Shown one piece after another: positions 11,181-22,807 of a stretch of DNA of 64,000 bases. Every line of letters begins with the position of its first letter. The stretch's first letter is position 1. The notes beneath the pieces were generated by a model. The model made no database searches and was not told the DNA's origin. It worked only from the letters and a program-made list of their open reading frames with translations. Source of the DNA: Wurfbainia villosa. Its lineage: Eukaryota > Streptophyta > Magnoliopsida > Zingiberales > Zingiberaceae. Made by a program: the position numbers and the translations under genes. The stretch spans positions 11,765,153 to 11,829,152 of the forward strand of contig CM045998.1 of the NCBI GenBank assembly GCA_025175895.1. The letters run 5' to 3'.

Positions 11181-11204
11181 GACCTGGGCCGATTGCACCA
11201 ACAC
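11181..11204 (-). repeat. 24-bp match to the LTR start of element D
   Basis: Read on the minus strand, this is TGTTGGTGCAATCGGCC and onward, identical for 24 bp to the LTR start at 18485. The match ends abruptly at 11180. It may be the stump of D's second LTR. Confidence 0.6.
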
Positions 11205-12322
11205 TTTCAAGCAAAAACTCCCAGATAGTTGGCGGAACTATCGAATTCCAACAACAGGTGGATGACTATGGAGACGGAGCAGCCGAATATCGACCGCGGG
11301 AAGGAAATGGAATGTCGGAACAGTGGTTGTGGTTCTTCACCGATGATGGATGCGGACTGTCGAATCCCGACAGCAGGTGGATGACTATGGAGATGGAGCG
11401 GCCGAATCCAGGCCATAGGAAGGAAAGTGGACTGCTAGTCAAAAGGGAATCACCGAAATCTCTACCGCATTCTCGGTGTTGATGAGCTGGCGAATCCTGA
11501 CATCTCAATCGGGCGGCGAGGAGGGGATGGGATATCGTCGGCTCTCGGAAGGAAGGTCGTCGGAAGGACTTCCGGAGTTGTCACTGCCACCGAGAGGAGG
11601 AAGACCGCCGCTCATCAAGGGAAGAAGATGATCGACGTGACCGCTCGTGCGAGGAGAGTTGTTCTGTGCATTTTGTTCTCGATCTTCGGCTGCGCGATTT
11701 GGGCGAGTGAAAATGTTAGAATTTTAAGACCTCTTTTCCTTGGTCATTCGATCAAAGCCTCATCAAATCCCAGCCATCCATTAAATCTAGGGATAAATTA
11801 ATCCGATTAATCCATTAAGAGGTTGTGCATCCAACGGCTAAAATTACTCTGATTTGAGATGGACAGATTTGATCATATCTGAATGAATTGTCGAGATCGA
11901 ATGGTTCGGATGAATGGCCAAGATGTGTGAATCTTAATGTATGGGCCGGATCGCTCCAGATTCGGATTAATGGCTCATATCAAGCCGATCACATTGGATG
12001 GTCCAGATTGATCAGATCTTGTCTCTTGACTAAATTGCTTCAGATCTTGATGAATGGCTCAAATTAAGTCAGCTTGAAATGCCCTTATGGCCCTAGATGA
12101 AGTCATATTTGATTCAACTATAGTCTAGTCCATTAGCTCATCTCGATCTCCTACAAACAAAGATAAAATTTGCATATAAGTCTAAAATTTAGGAGAATTT
12201 ACAAAAAGGTCTAAAATGAATCCAACTCATAACACATGTTAATAATCAACAATAAGTCACTCGAGAGGATAAAAAATATTAATATTAAGGACCAAAATAA
12301 CACGATAAAATGGTAGTTATCA
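11205..12322 (-). repeat. 3' LTR of the minus-strand Athila-like element, truncated
   Basis: It matches about 15665-16848 over almost its whole length, with several indels; one extra ~110-bp stretch is present only in the other copy (near 15800-15890). The last part of the LTR is missing at the 11205 junction. Confidence 0.75.
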
Positions 12323-14031
12323 ATTCCCCTACACTTATTCTTGCGCGTCTCGAGCAAGCAAAGAAAACTAAAAGTAAACTAAAGATATATTTCCTTAGCA
12401 ATTCCCAATCATACATAGAAAATTGTGAAAGAAAGTTACCTAGGATTGTCAAATCTCAAAGACTCAAGCAATCATGGACTCAAATCTTACATAGGTTAAC
12501 AAACATGGTGACTTCAATCCATCCTGAATAGACTATGAATGATTAAGCCTCACAAAATAAGTGGTGGTTTCTCTCGCTCTCATAAGCATATAATAGTGGA
12601 GTTCACTCAAGTTACTCATGGTTTATGCACTACCACATGCTTGCTTTTCTTCTACCTTCACCACTATATACACATAAGAATGCACAATTATTGAAGGCTT
12701 ATTAGGAATGTAAGGGAAACATGAATAAAAGCAAATAGTGGTATGTGTGTAAGGAAAGAAAGGTAGGAAATGAAATAACTAAAGATATGCAAGAAGATAT
12801 GGAAATACTGGAATACTATATAGATGAGTACAAGAAAGCAATGCCCAAAAAGTTTTCATCCAAGCTAGCTTTTTACAAATCACTAAACATGTAAACACCC
12901 CCTGTCACTTTTTCAATACAAATCCATATATGATATATAATAAATCTCTCAATAGTTGCAATAAGGGATGTCTATCACAAAAATACTATCGCACACATAA
13001 AAAATTGCACAACATGTCAAAGATTTTTTTTATTGCCTTTATTGTTTTGGCCAAATGTTTTTTTTCAACTTTTTTTTTTTCATTTTTTTCCCAATTTTTT
13101 TTCTTTTTCAATTTTTTTTTCTTGACATGCAGTGCACTTCCCTATGCTCCAAAAAAACATCAAGCTCAGCTATAAAAATAAAAACACGGCTTTTCCATGG
13201 TGATCAAGCATGACATGTCTATACTTACATTGAATTCTCCTGAGCTACTCTCTCCCCGACACTTAAACTTTTGTCCATCCCGGGCAAAATACTCATCATA
13301 GAACATTCAAGTATTCCACATCCAGAAGAGTAATAAAGAAGAAAGTAATGGAAAGAAAGAAAAATGACATGACGATCTGCTACAATATTATTCAGTAAGC
13401 ATGTGGCGATAAAAGAAGTAAAGGGAAATATGTGAGAATGTCTTCATAATAATCATGCAAACCTATGGTTGTGTGGTTTCGAAAGAATCAAAGCAAGTTC
13501 TAGAGTTACAATAACCACAAGTGCACCACACACAAGCAATAAAAACAGGCACAATCCTCACTAGGAATGAAAAAAAATATTTAAATCTATCAACACAAAA
13601 TCCATCACCAAGTAGTAACCATATGAAATCAAATAATCCATTCATGACAATAAATCCCCGAAACTCGACAATCAAATTTAACTAGTTTTCACGACTTCTA
13701 AGATGATATAAAGGAATGCATAGGAAATTTATTTCAAAACACTGACAAAATAAAAACTCAACAAACAAAACATAACAAGTAAAAAAACAAATAAAGTAAA
13801 AGAAATGTATATACAGTGAATAGAGAAGAAAATGAGATGGAGGAAACTCCCCTGAGGTCCTGGCGGTTGGAGGCGGTTCAGTAAGAATATCCAGACTGGG
13901 AGTGGGATGGAACAAATGGAGGTGAGTGCTTTCTTGATGTGATCAGGGTAGTTCCATGCTGCTCCCTCCGAAATGATCATCGTCTCATCATATATAATCT
14001 TTGGAGGTCAAAGGCATTTCAGCAAAAGTAT
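12323..14031 (-). other. Internal region of the minus-strand Athila-like element, no clear gene
   Basis: The segment holds a very T-rich stretch (13024-13115) and decayed frames. On the minus strand near 13860-13930 there is a proline-rich stretch, HPTPSLDILTEPPP, that echoes the end of the neighbouring ORF. It shows no catalytic motif of protease, reverse transcriptase or integrase. Confidence 0.4.
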
Positions 14032-14313
14032 CTAAACTTGGGGCTGGATTACTGCATTTGTTGTTAGGGCTTCCATCAGCAACATTCTTAGAGACTCGAT
14101 CTTAGATGGGAGTGTCCAGTCTGGGGGTGTCCAACTATCCACCACTCCTGTGTCATCATCCTCAACATCTGACACAACAGCAGCTTCATCAATGAATTCA
14201 CATCCATCAGTGTCCAAAATCACATCATGGCACAATGGTTCATAGGAGTCTTGTGGAGTAGTATGTCTATCACCCACTCTATAATTCATCTCCCTAAGCA
14301 TGTCGGTATCCAT
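14032..14313 (-). CDS. Unrecognised acidic ORF in the Athila-like internal region
   Basis: The ORF has 93 codons, starts MDTDMLREMNYRVGDRHTT, and is strongly acidic in the middle (VVSDVEDDDTGVVDSW). The same frame is open upstream to about 14470 apart from one stop (near 14347), reading KHGSILSAVRRLQWIKLQLN. A good acceptor-like GTTTGTTGATGTTTCAG lies just before that, about 150 bp after the primer-binding site, so a spliced leader is possible. It occupies the gag position but I do not recognise gag. It may be a captured fragment or a diverged gag. Confidence 0.4.
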   Translation of the reverse strand: MDTDMLREMNYRVGDRHTTPQDSYEPLCHDVILDTDGCEFIDEAAVVSDVEDDDTGVVDSWTPPDWTLPSKIESLRMLLMEALTTNAVIQPQV

Positions 14314-14616
14314 AGAAATGGTCTCTGACGGAGGATGAATGAACTCTTATGCTAGCATCTGGCTAATGGATGTTGCAATTTGATTTAGCTGCAATTTAAT
14401 CCATTGTAGTCTCCGTACTGCTGATAATATGGATCCATGTTTCTCAAAAAGATAATTCCTGGTCTTTCCTGAAACATCAACAAACAAATCAAAAGACACA
14501 GGAAGTAAACATGACAAAATACATGGATATATAGAAAATGAAAAAATGAAGCCCTAAACAATTTTTTTTTTAGAAAAATGGGTAAACAATCCTAAGTCTA
14601 CTAAGCACCATTACAC

Positions 14617-14634
14617 TCCCCCGCAACGGTGCTA
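14617..14634 (-). promoter_or_regulatory. Primer-binding site of the minus-strand Athila-like element
   Basis: The minus strand reads TAGCACCGTTGCGGGGGA directly after the LTR end. It differs at a few bases from TGGCGCCGTTGCCGGGGA, the Athila/Tat-type site complementary to a tRNA 3' end. Confidence 0.75.
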
Positions 14635-14639
14635 AAATT

Positions 14640-16848
14640 TGATGTACGACGGCAAATTATCGTGGTACTGTTTCTAAATTAATTACCAAACCCTCTCTAC
14701 ACTAATATAGAATAGTGAATGACCCGGATCGTTTCCCAACGAGTGTAATCGATAGAATAGTAAACTTAGGATTTCTACTTATTACTTTGGATTTTCCATT
14801 TTAAATGGGGGTTTGGAATTTACAAGACTAATTCTACTGAATGAAAGATAATGCAAGTAATTAAAGCATTAATCTAACTAAACTATGATGACAATGAAAT
14901 TAAAGAAGATATAAACTAAGCATTCAAAACATAAAGACAGTGCAGGAAATTAAACAACATTTCAAATGCAGAATAACATGAGTGTAAAGCAAAGCATGAA
15001 ATAAAGCTAACCTAGAATTAAACACTTCTGACTAATGGACATAAGACTTAAACAGGCAAGTAATCAAACTAACAAACAATTAAGCTAAGGAACCATTAAC
15101 CTAATGACAACTAAGCAAAGTTACAACTAGCACAAATAATTCATGGACGATAAAATAAACTATAGCTCAACTCCTAATTAAACAGCAGGATAAAACAACC
15201 GAATTAAAACCTAAAATTAAACATCAAAGTAAAGCATTAAAGTAAACAACAAGATAAACATCCAAATGAAACTATTAATTAAACTCTAAGACAAACTACA
15301 AATTAACTACAATGTAAACTACAAACTAAACTACAAGTCAATCTACAAACTGCTACAAACTAAACTACATGCCAATCTAAAAACTACTACATACTGAACT
15401 GCATGTCAAACTATAAACTAACTACAAATTAAACTACAAGTCAATAACTTAAGCTACAGATGAACTTACAACAACAATAATTTGGGGGGATTATAACAAG
15501 TTCAATTAACTAATTCCAAATATAACATAAACAAACAATGCAATTGCATAAAACATAAACAAACTATCCAACTAAATGGAATAATTCCAAAAATAATAAA
15601 CCGATCCTCAACACTCGGAGAAGGGACCTCCTTCTCTGGCGACAATGACAACCCAAACAAGTTCCTTCGGCGGTGCTTGGCGGAACTGTCGAATCCCGAC
15701 AGTAGGTGGATAACTATGGAGACGAAGCCACCAAATCCCGACCGCGGGAAGGAAATGCAATGTCAGAACAGTGGATGTGGTTCTTCACCAGCGGTGGATG
15801 CGGATGGGCCGAATCCTGGCCCCAAGAAGGAACTGAAAGTGGAGGGTTGCAAGCACTACTCTAGCAGATGGTTGGTAGGAATGTCGAATCCCGACAGCAG
15901 GTGGATGACTATGGAGATGGAGCGGCCGAATCCTAGCCACAGGAAGGAAAGTGGACTACCAGTGAAGAGGGAATCATCGGAATCTCTACCGCATCCTCGG
16001 TGTTGACGAGCTGGCAAATCCCGACATCTCAATCGGCCAGCAAGGATGGGATGGGATTAACGTCGACTCTCAGAAGGAAGGTCGTCGAAAGGACTGCCAG
16101 AGTTATCGCCACCACCGAGAGGAGGAAGACCACCACTCGTGGAGGGAAGAAGACGATCGACGCGGCCGCTCGCGCAAGGAGAGTTTTTCTGCACGTTCTA
16201 TTCTCGATCTTCGGCTGCACGATTTGGGCGAGCGAAAATGTTGGAATTTTAAGACCTCTTTTCCTTGGTTGTCTGATCAAAGCCTCATCAAATCCCAGCC
16301 ATCCATTAAAGCTAGGGCTAAATTAATTTGATTAATCCATTAAGAGGTTGTGCATCCAACGGCTGAAATTACTCTCATTTGAGCTGGACGAATTTGATTA
16401 GATCTGAATGAATTGTCGAGATCAAATAGTCTGGATGAACGGCCAAGATGTGTGGATCTTAATGTATTGGTCAGATCGCTCCATATCCGGATTAATGGCT
16501 CAGATCAAGCTGATCATATTAGACGGTCCAGATTGATCAGATCTTGTCTCTTGATTAAATTGCTTCAGATCTTGATGAATGGCTTAGATTAAGTCAGCTT
16601 GAAATGCCCCATATGGCCCTAGATGAAGTCATATTTGATTCAACTTGAGTCTAGTCCATTGGCTCATCTTGATCTCCTACAAACAAAGATAAAATTTGCA
16701 TATAAGTCCAAAATTTAGGAGAATTTACAAAAAGGTCCAAAATAAATCCAACTTATAAAACATGTTAATAATAAACAATAAGTCACTTGAGAGGTTAAAA
16801 AATATTAATATTAAGGACCAAAATAACATGATAAAATGGTAGTTATTA
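14640..16848 (-). repeat. 5' LTR of the minus-strand Athila-like element
   Basis: About 2.2 kb. It ends in CATCA next to the primer-binding site. Its start has decayed from TG to TA (plus-strand GTAGTTATTA at 16848), whereas the other copy keeps TG. The length fits Athila-type LTRs and matches the ~2-kb LTRs of the plus-strand Athila-like element in the same window. Confidence 0.7.
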
Positions 16849-18485
16849 GTCATCACCCAATTTCTCTTGAAAATCCATCTTGCCCTCTAGCGCACTCCCT
16901 CGGATGTGAAGCCGGTGAAGAGCTCCCAACTCTAATACCAATTGTAGGAATGTCGGTGAGAGCTAGAGGGGGTGAATGGTACGTTCTCGTCATTTGACAG
17001 AATTTTATCGTGCTTGATTGTCTACAATCGTTATTAGCGCAGCAGAAATAATAATAATGCAATACAAAATGCAACAAACACAAACACAACATGAGAATAT
17101 AACGTGGTTCGGAACCTTAGGGTTCCTACTCCATGGGTTGAGCTCAAATGAGCTCTAGCGATGCCAAACACCACTAATCAATAAACTCCTTCTCGAAAAA
17201 CACTCTGATGGTGGAGAAAACCTCTTACGAAAGATTACAAAAGTAATACAATGAAATACAAGTAATTATAAATGAAATACACAAAATAATGTAAAGAAAA
17301 CTTTACAACTATTGCTTTGGATGCCTGCTTGTTTGATTGCTTGAACCGCACTTGAAGACCTTGATTTGCACCAGCAAATCACTCCAAATTGCCCAAGAAA
17401 TCGTTGCCAAAATCCTCCTCCATGAGCTCCTTTTAAAGCTGCAACTCGGGATGGATTTTGCCTAGCAGTCGACTTCTCGTGACAATCAGTCGACAGCTCC
17501 TGTAGCCGTTGTGAGACAACGACTCAATCCATGTTGGATAAGTTCCAATAGATAGACCATCAGTCGACTGATCATACTAATCAGTCGACTGATCATGCCT
17601 CCACTCAACTGTCAAACCCTAGCAGTCGACTCAGAGACATTTTGTGCTCATGTCCTCGACCATCAGTCGACTGACCTCCATGTCAGTCGATTGATCAAGC
17701 CATTAATCGACTGCCAAGGCCATGTGGTCCTAGTTGAATGCCAGTCGATTCTCGGCCAATCGACTTCTCAGAGTCAACTCAGCTACAAAGTGTCAAAACA
17801 CTTGACCAGACAACTGGTCCATAACCCCAGTTGACTGCTACACCTCAACCATGAGGTTTACCCCAAGTATAATGCCTTCATCTTGCTAGCCCACCCTTAG
17901 CCTAGACCTAAGCCTTCTAGCCACCTCCATTAGCCTCATGCCTATCGGATCCCTCCAAGTCATCCATGAATTATTCATCCATATGCTAGCCTTCAGGTGC
18001 TTTCATTGGCTATTGTTATGCTAACGTGGTCTATACTGCCAAGGCACATTTGGGCTTATGCTGCCAAGATATACGCTTGGATTTTACGCCGCCAAACCAT
18101 TGGACTTATGCTGCCAAGACTCCACCCTTGTACTTTACACCACTAATATAAACCCTTGGACTTTCCATGCCAACTCCATGTTGGACTTTTCAAATGCCAA
18201 GACTCAAGCTTGGACTTTCCCTTGCAAAGACTCATGCTTGGACTTTCCATGTCAAGTACTCAAGACTCGGACTTTACCATTGCCAAGACCCATGCTTGGA
18301 CTTTCCATGCCAAGTACTCAAGACTTGGACTTCTCCATCATATGGTCAACCCCAGTCAACCATCTAGTCAACCCATTATCAAACAACGGTCAACTCCTTT
18401 GTCAAACATCAATGTCAAACATCAAAACACTATTCGAGTCTAACTCGAGTCTGATCAATCGTGACCTGGGCCGATTGCACCAACA
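16849..18485 (-). mobile_element. Element D: minus-strand Copia-type LTR with primer-binding site and start of internal region
   Basis: On the minus strand the LTR runs from 18485 (TGTTGGTGCAATCGGCC) to 16943 (ending TCCTACA). It is followed by TGGTATTAGAG, a decayed initiator-Met primer-binding site, and a short leader that could open MDFQEKLGDD before the Athila-like element intervenes. The LTR start closely resembles that of elements A and B, and its U3 carries the same CCAAG/CTTGG and CAGTCGACTG motifs. It cuts element H inside the integrase core, and the flank TATTT at 18486 could be one half of a TSD. The second LTR is lost or reduced to 11181-11204. Confidence 0.7.
16943..18485 (-). 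repeat. 5' LTR of element D
   Basis: 1543 bp. From its start it has the hairpin array (about 18020-18345), a CAGTCGACTG cluster (17460-17800, perfect copies at 17561-17570, 17582-17591 and 17664-17673), a TTTAAAAGG TATA-like site near 17430, and a U5 ending in a CACCCCCTCTAGC phrase common to all LTRs of this group here. Confidence 0.8.
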
Positions 18486-19701
18486 TATTTGTATCTGTTA
18501 AGATACAAATCTGAAGTCTTTGAAAGGTTTAAAGATTTTAGAAAAGAAGTAGAGAAATAACTTTGGAATGGTATTAAAGTACTTCGATCGGATCGAGGTG
18601 GTGAATACTTAAGCCAAGAGTTTCAAGATTATCTATGTGACAATGGCATCTTGTCCCAAAGGACTCCACCTTATACGCCACAACATAATGGTGTGGCTGA
18701 AAGGCGAAATCAAACATTGTCGGACATGGTTAGGTCAATGATGCAGCATGTAAGTCTTCCAAAAACTTTTTGGAGTTACGCACTCGAGACAACTATTTAC
18801 TTGTTAAATAGAGTCCCGAATAAAGCAATCTCTACTACTCCATATGAGATGTGGAATAGTAAAAAATCTCATTTATCTTATTTGAATATATGGGGTTTTC
18901 TTGCTTATGTGAAGAGGACAGTATCAGACAAGTTGGAGGCTAAGTCTGATAAGTATCTATTTATTGGTTACCCTAAGGAAATGAGGAGTTACTAATTCTA
19001 TCATCCTTTGGAATAAAAGGTGTTTGTTTCAAGGCATATTCTATTCCTAGAGAAGGAGTTTCACTTACAAGAAAACAATGGGAGTCAGATTGAACTAAGC
19101 ATAGTTCAAGAGACTCCGGTAGATATAGAAGAGATGTCTAATCAAGAACCACAGCTGATTGCTCATACGAATGAGATAGTAGCTGAACCTGATGATACAC
19201 CACTTCCTCGTAGATCTAGTAGGACACGTAGAATTCCTGAGAGATATGGATTTCTCATAGGTGAATCTAATGACGTGTTTCTTATAAAGGATAAGGAACT
19301 CACTAGTTACGAAGAGGCACTGAATAATTCAGATAGGGAAAGGTGGCTAATAGCCATGAAATCACAAATAGATTTCATTATGAAAACCAAGTTTGGAACT
19401 TGGCAGACCCACCCAAAGGCATAACGCCTATAGGGTGAAAGTGGGTTTTCAAGAAGAAAATTGACATGGATGGAAATGTTATTATGTATAAAGCTAGATT
19501 AGTGGAAAAGGGCTATCGTCAAAGATAAGGTGTTGACTATGACAAAAGCTTTTCACCAGTAGCTATGATTAAATCCATTCGGATACTCCTAGCCATAGTG
19601 ACTCATTTTTATTATGAGATATGGCAGATGGATGTGAAAATAACTTTCTTTAAAAGAAACCTATCTGAGGATGTATATATGATACGACCTGAGGTTTCAC
19701 A
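18486..19701 (+). pseudogene. Element H: Copia integrase and N-terminal reverse transcriptase, broken
   Basis: The first part is the right half of a Copia integrase core: RYKSEVFERFKDF, the second catalytic Asp in LRSDRGGEYLSQEF, and the Glu in QHNGVAERRNQTL. The first Asp and the HHCC finger are lost to the D insertion at 18485. The linker is FIGYPKEM, then ILFLEKEF, then LPRRSSRTRRIPERYGFL. The reverse transcriptase begins with TSYEEALNNSDRERWLIAM, then WVFKKKIDMDGNV, then WQMDVKITFF with the first RT Asp. Stops lie near 18563, 18995, 19015 and 19528. The sequence style points to the TAR/Tork/Angela group. At 19701 the frame is split by a solo LTR and resumes at 21626. Confidence 0.85.
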
Positions 19702-20610
19702 TGTAGGGATGTATACTGAAAAGTCTATCTTTTCTATGAACATCTTTATTTTTGAAATAAGAATCACATGATCATTGTTTGTATATTTTTATGGTTATGC
19801 AATATTGTCTAATACTTTACATTGTAGATAACATGGTGTGTGGTGTCACACGGAAGATCATGTTATCGGCTCCTTGTAAAGTATAAGTAAAGGCTCACAA
19901 TCGAGATGGCTTTGGACAAACCATCGGAATGGTTGTAGTGTGATTTGGTATTGGTTTGTCTTGACCATAGAATCACACTAGTGCACTTTGTGTGTATTGA
20001 GCAGGACCGACATAGAGGTGATTCGATTTATTGCTGACTACATAATCGAATCGGACCTCAGATATTATTTAGTACATGCTCTTAATCCCGATATAATAAC
20101 GGGCATATATACTTAGTACTCATCTCTTTGATTTACCAATGGGCGAGATTTATAGATTAAATCGATAGGCTCGGTAAGTTGGAAGATGATATTATTTATA
20201 TGGTGTGCCATTGATTATAGGAGGAAACCGTGTCCTATATATTAGGATGATGATGTCCCCTTGAGGAGCTCATAAGGTTCATCATGTAAACCCTGCAGGT
20301 GGACTTGGTCCGGCATGATGAAAAGGTTGAGTGGTACTACTCAAGGAGTTAGATGTTGATTAATTAATGGTCAATAAATTAATTAATCGACGGACATTCG
20401 AGATCTTAAACACGGAGAGAAAAATGTACAAATAATATATGGAGCCCATATTATCATATGGGGGTTGGTGAGGTAGATCAATGATGGACCTTTAGTGGAT
20501 TGGATCATCATTAGTGGATCGGACTTTATGTGGGCTTGATCCATGGGTGGCCAAGACCCAACTCCTCCTCATGGTCCCTAATGTAGCCTATTAACACCTC
20601 ATGAATCTTA

Positions 20611-20747
20611 GATCCAAAGGATAGAAACAAAACTCTAAGATCCATTGGTAGAGATTAAAACTCTAAGATCCGACGGTTGAGATTAAATCTCTAGATCCGA
20701 CGGTTGAGATTAAATCCCTAGAACCAATGGAGGAGATTAATTCATGA
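20611..20747 (+). repeat. Five 27-28-bp iterons just upstream of the LTR TATA box
   Basis: Units begin at 20611, 20639, 20667, 20694 and 20721. The best unit is GATCCGACGGTTGAGATTAA plus a short tail CTCTA. The array ends 14 bp before TATAAAA. Repeats in this place in an LTR usually act as U3 enhancer sites. Confidence 0.85.
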
Positions 20748-20761
20748 CTTATCCCTAACTC

Positions 20762-20768
20762 TATAAAA
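20762..20768 (+). promoter_or_regulatory. TATA box of the solo LTR
   Basis: CTATAAAAGGAGG is a canonical LTR promoter core, with the five iterons ending directly upstream. It marks the U3/R border near 20790. Confidence 0.75.
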
Positions 20769-21625
20769 GGAGGGCATGGGGAGTTGGCGTGGATGACATT
20801 GAGAGGGAGCAAGGCTTGGGCGGCAAGAATAGGGCAATCCTAGTTGAGATAGGATTGGAATTAGGGTTAGGGTTTGGAAGCAAGGGTGGCACCAAATAAG
20901 GCAAGTTTTCCTTTCTTCTTCCTTGCCTTGTGGCCAACGTCCAGCAGCTATTCCAGCAAGCTATTCCAGCAACACTCCCCTCTCTTCTCCTTAGGTGGTG
21001 GAAACAAGATATAGGGTTTCCCTTGGTGTCTTGGTAGTTTTCCATCATCTTCTTCTCCTTCTAGTTGGCCGGCGGCAAGAACTTCTATAGTTCCTTGTTG
21101 GTTGAGGTTTTGAAAGAGAAAAACATTGTTTCTCTTCTTCCTCTTGCTTGGGAAAAGCAAGGAAGGAAGTTTTGTGATCTAGGAGCTTCGACTTTTGGTG
21201 GATCGTCGCCCACACGACATCCAAAAGGAGGAAGGTCATACATTAGAAGACCAAGAGGTATAACTATTCTTCTATCTCTTTTATTCATTGCTTGTGTTTG
21301 TTTTTCAAAATATAAGCATGTTATATTTCTGTAAATAGGCTAAATAATACTTGGATCCCGAGTATAAACACAAAAATCGGCGATTCGAACATCGTCTATT
21401 CCGCGGCTACTCGTAGAATAGAGGATGGTCGCTTGAACAACTAGTTTGTTCAAGTGACCTCTCTAAACGAATATCACGACGATGACTTGGTTGCTTTGGG
21501 AATCCCTTTTGTCTAGGATTAAATTTTTTAATCTGGGGACATCGAAGGGATCACCATGGTCAAGCAACCGAGGTGAAGGGGAAGCGAAGTTTCCCCTCAC
21601 GGACTAAACAAGGGAAATCCCAACA

Positions 21626-22795
21626 TCACATCCATTGACAAGAACAAAGTATGCAAGCTTCAACGATCCATTTATGGATTGAAGCAAGCATCTAGGAGTT
21701 AAAATATTCATTTTGATGAGGCAATCAAATAGTTTGATTTCTCACAAAATCCTGAGGAGCCCTGTGTGTATAAGAAGGTTAGTGGGAGTGTGGTTGTATT
21801 CCTAGTATTATACGTCAATGACATATTAATCATAGGAAACAATATTCCTATTTTGCAATCAGCCAAGGTCTGGTTGTCCAAAATGTTCTCCATGAAAGAC
21901 ATGGGAGAGAAACTTATATTTTGGGGATTAACATTTTTAGAGATAAATCGAATCGTTGCTTGGTCTTTCACAGTTTACATACATAGACAAAGTGCTAAAA
22001 TAGTTTAGCATGGATAGATCCAAGAAAGGTTTCATTCCCATGAGGCATAGGTTCACCTTTTGAAATCTATGTGCCCCGCCCTGAAGACAAGAGGATTCGC
22101 ATAAGTCAGATCTCATATGCATCAGCTATAGGATCGATCATGTATACTATGTTATGTATGAGGCTTGATGTATCTTACGCTTTGGGCATTACAAGTAGAT
22201 ACCAGTCTGATCCTGGTATGGATCATTGGGTGGCTGTCAAGACAATCCTTAAATACTTGAGAATGACTAAGGATTTGTTCTTGCTATATGGAGGAGGTGA
22301 TATAGGAATTAGTGGGCATACTGATGCTAGCTTCTAGACAGATAAGGATGGTTCCAAATCTCAGTCTAGATACATATTTATCTTAAATGGAGGTGCGATG
22401 AGTTGGAAAAGTTCCAAACAAGGCACCGTTGTTGATTCTACAACGGAGGCAGAGTACATTGCATCTTCTGAAGAAGAAAAGGAGGCGGTATGGATCAAAA
22501 AGTTCATTACTGAACTTGGAGTTGTTCTGAGCATTGTTGAAGCATTACCGGGTTATTGCAACAATAATGGCGCCATTGCATAGGCAAAGGAACCACAATC
22601 TCACCAACGATCCAAGTGCTTACTACGCCGTTACTATCTGATCAGAGAGATCATAGGTAGAAGAGACGTATAAATAGAGAAAGTTCCCACTGATAGGAAT
22701 CTAGCAAATCCCTCGACAAAGCCTCTTCCCCAAGAAAAGTTCAAGAGGCAAATAGAGGCCTATGATATTAGATACCAAAGCGATTGGTTGTAGGC
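21626..22795 (+). pseudogene. Element H: C-terminal reverse transcriptase and RNase H, broken
   Basis: The frame resumes after the solo LTR with KVCKLQRSIYGLKQASRS, then LYVNDILIIGNN. The catalytic motif YVDD reads YVND (21811-21822), which should kill polymerisation. KDMGEKLIFWGL follows. RNase H is seen as GHTDASF, then MSWKSSKQGTVVDSTTEAEY (22398-22460), then NNNGAIA. Stops and frameshifts are frequent, for example near 21700, 22005, 22335 and 22580. The RNase H tail reads into ANPSTKPLPQEKFKRQIEAY and ends at the polypurine run before 22808. Confidence 0.85.
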
Positions 22796-22807
22796 CAAGT
22801 GGGAGTT
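22796..22807 (+). promoter_or_regulatory. Polypurine tract of element H
   Basis: AAGTGGGAGTT directly before a TG LTR start, the usual plus-strand primer site in Copia elements. Confidence 0.65.

Larger units (their letters stand above)
11205..16848 (-). mobile_element. Athila-like Gypsy element, minus strand, pol-less, truncated at its 3' LTR
   Basis: Two long direct copies (11205-12322 and within 14640-16848) bound a unique middle. On the minus strand the LTR starts TGATAACTACCA, and the left LTR is preceded by the purine run AGTGTAGGGGAAT, a good polypurine tract. After the right LTR comes TAGCACCGTTGCGGGGGA, close to the tRNA-Asp-type site TGGCGCCGTTGCCGGGGA found after Athila LTRs. The internal part (about 2.3 kb) lacks recognisable reverse transcriptase or integrase, so the element is non-autonomous or heavily deleted. 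The left LTR is cut at 11205 and no TSD is visible. It sits in the leader of element D. Confidence 0.75.
19702..21625 (+). mobile_element. Solo LTR in the reverse transcriptase of H, TSD TCACA
   Basis: The LTR starts TGTAGGGATG and ends ATCCCAACA, 1924 bp. TCACA lies directly on both sides (19697-19701 and 21626-21630), and the H reading frame resumes on the far side. No primer-binding site, polypurine tract or internal region is present, as expected after recombination between two LTRs. A TATAAAA box lies at 20762-20768. The length and CCCAACA end fit a large Copia LTR. Confidence 0.92.
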
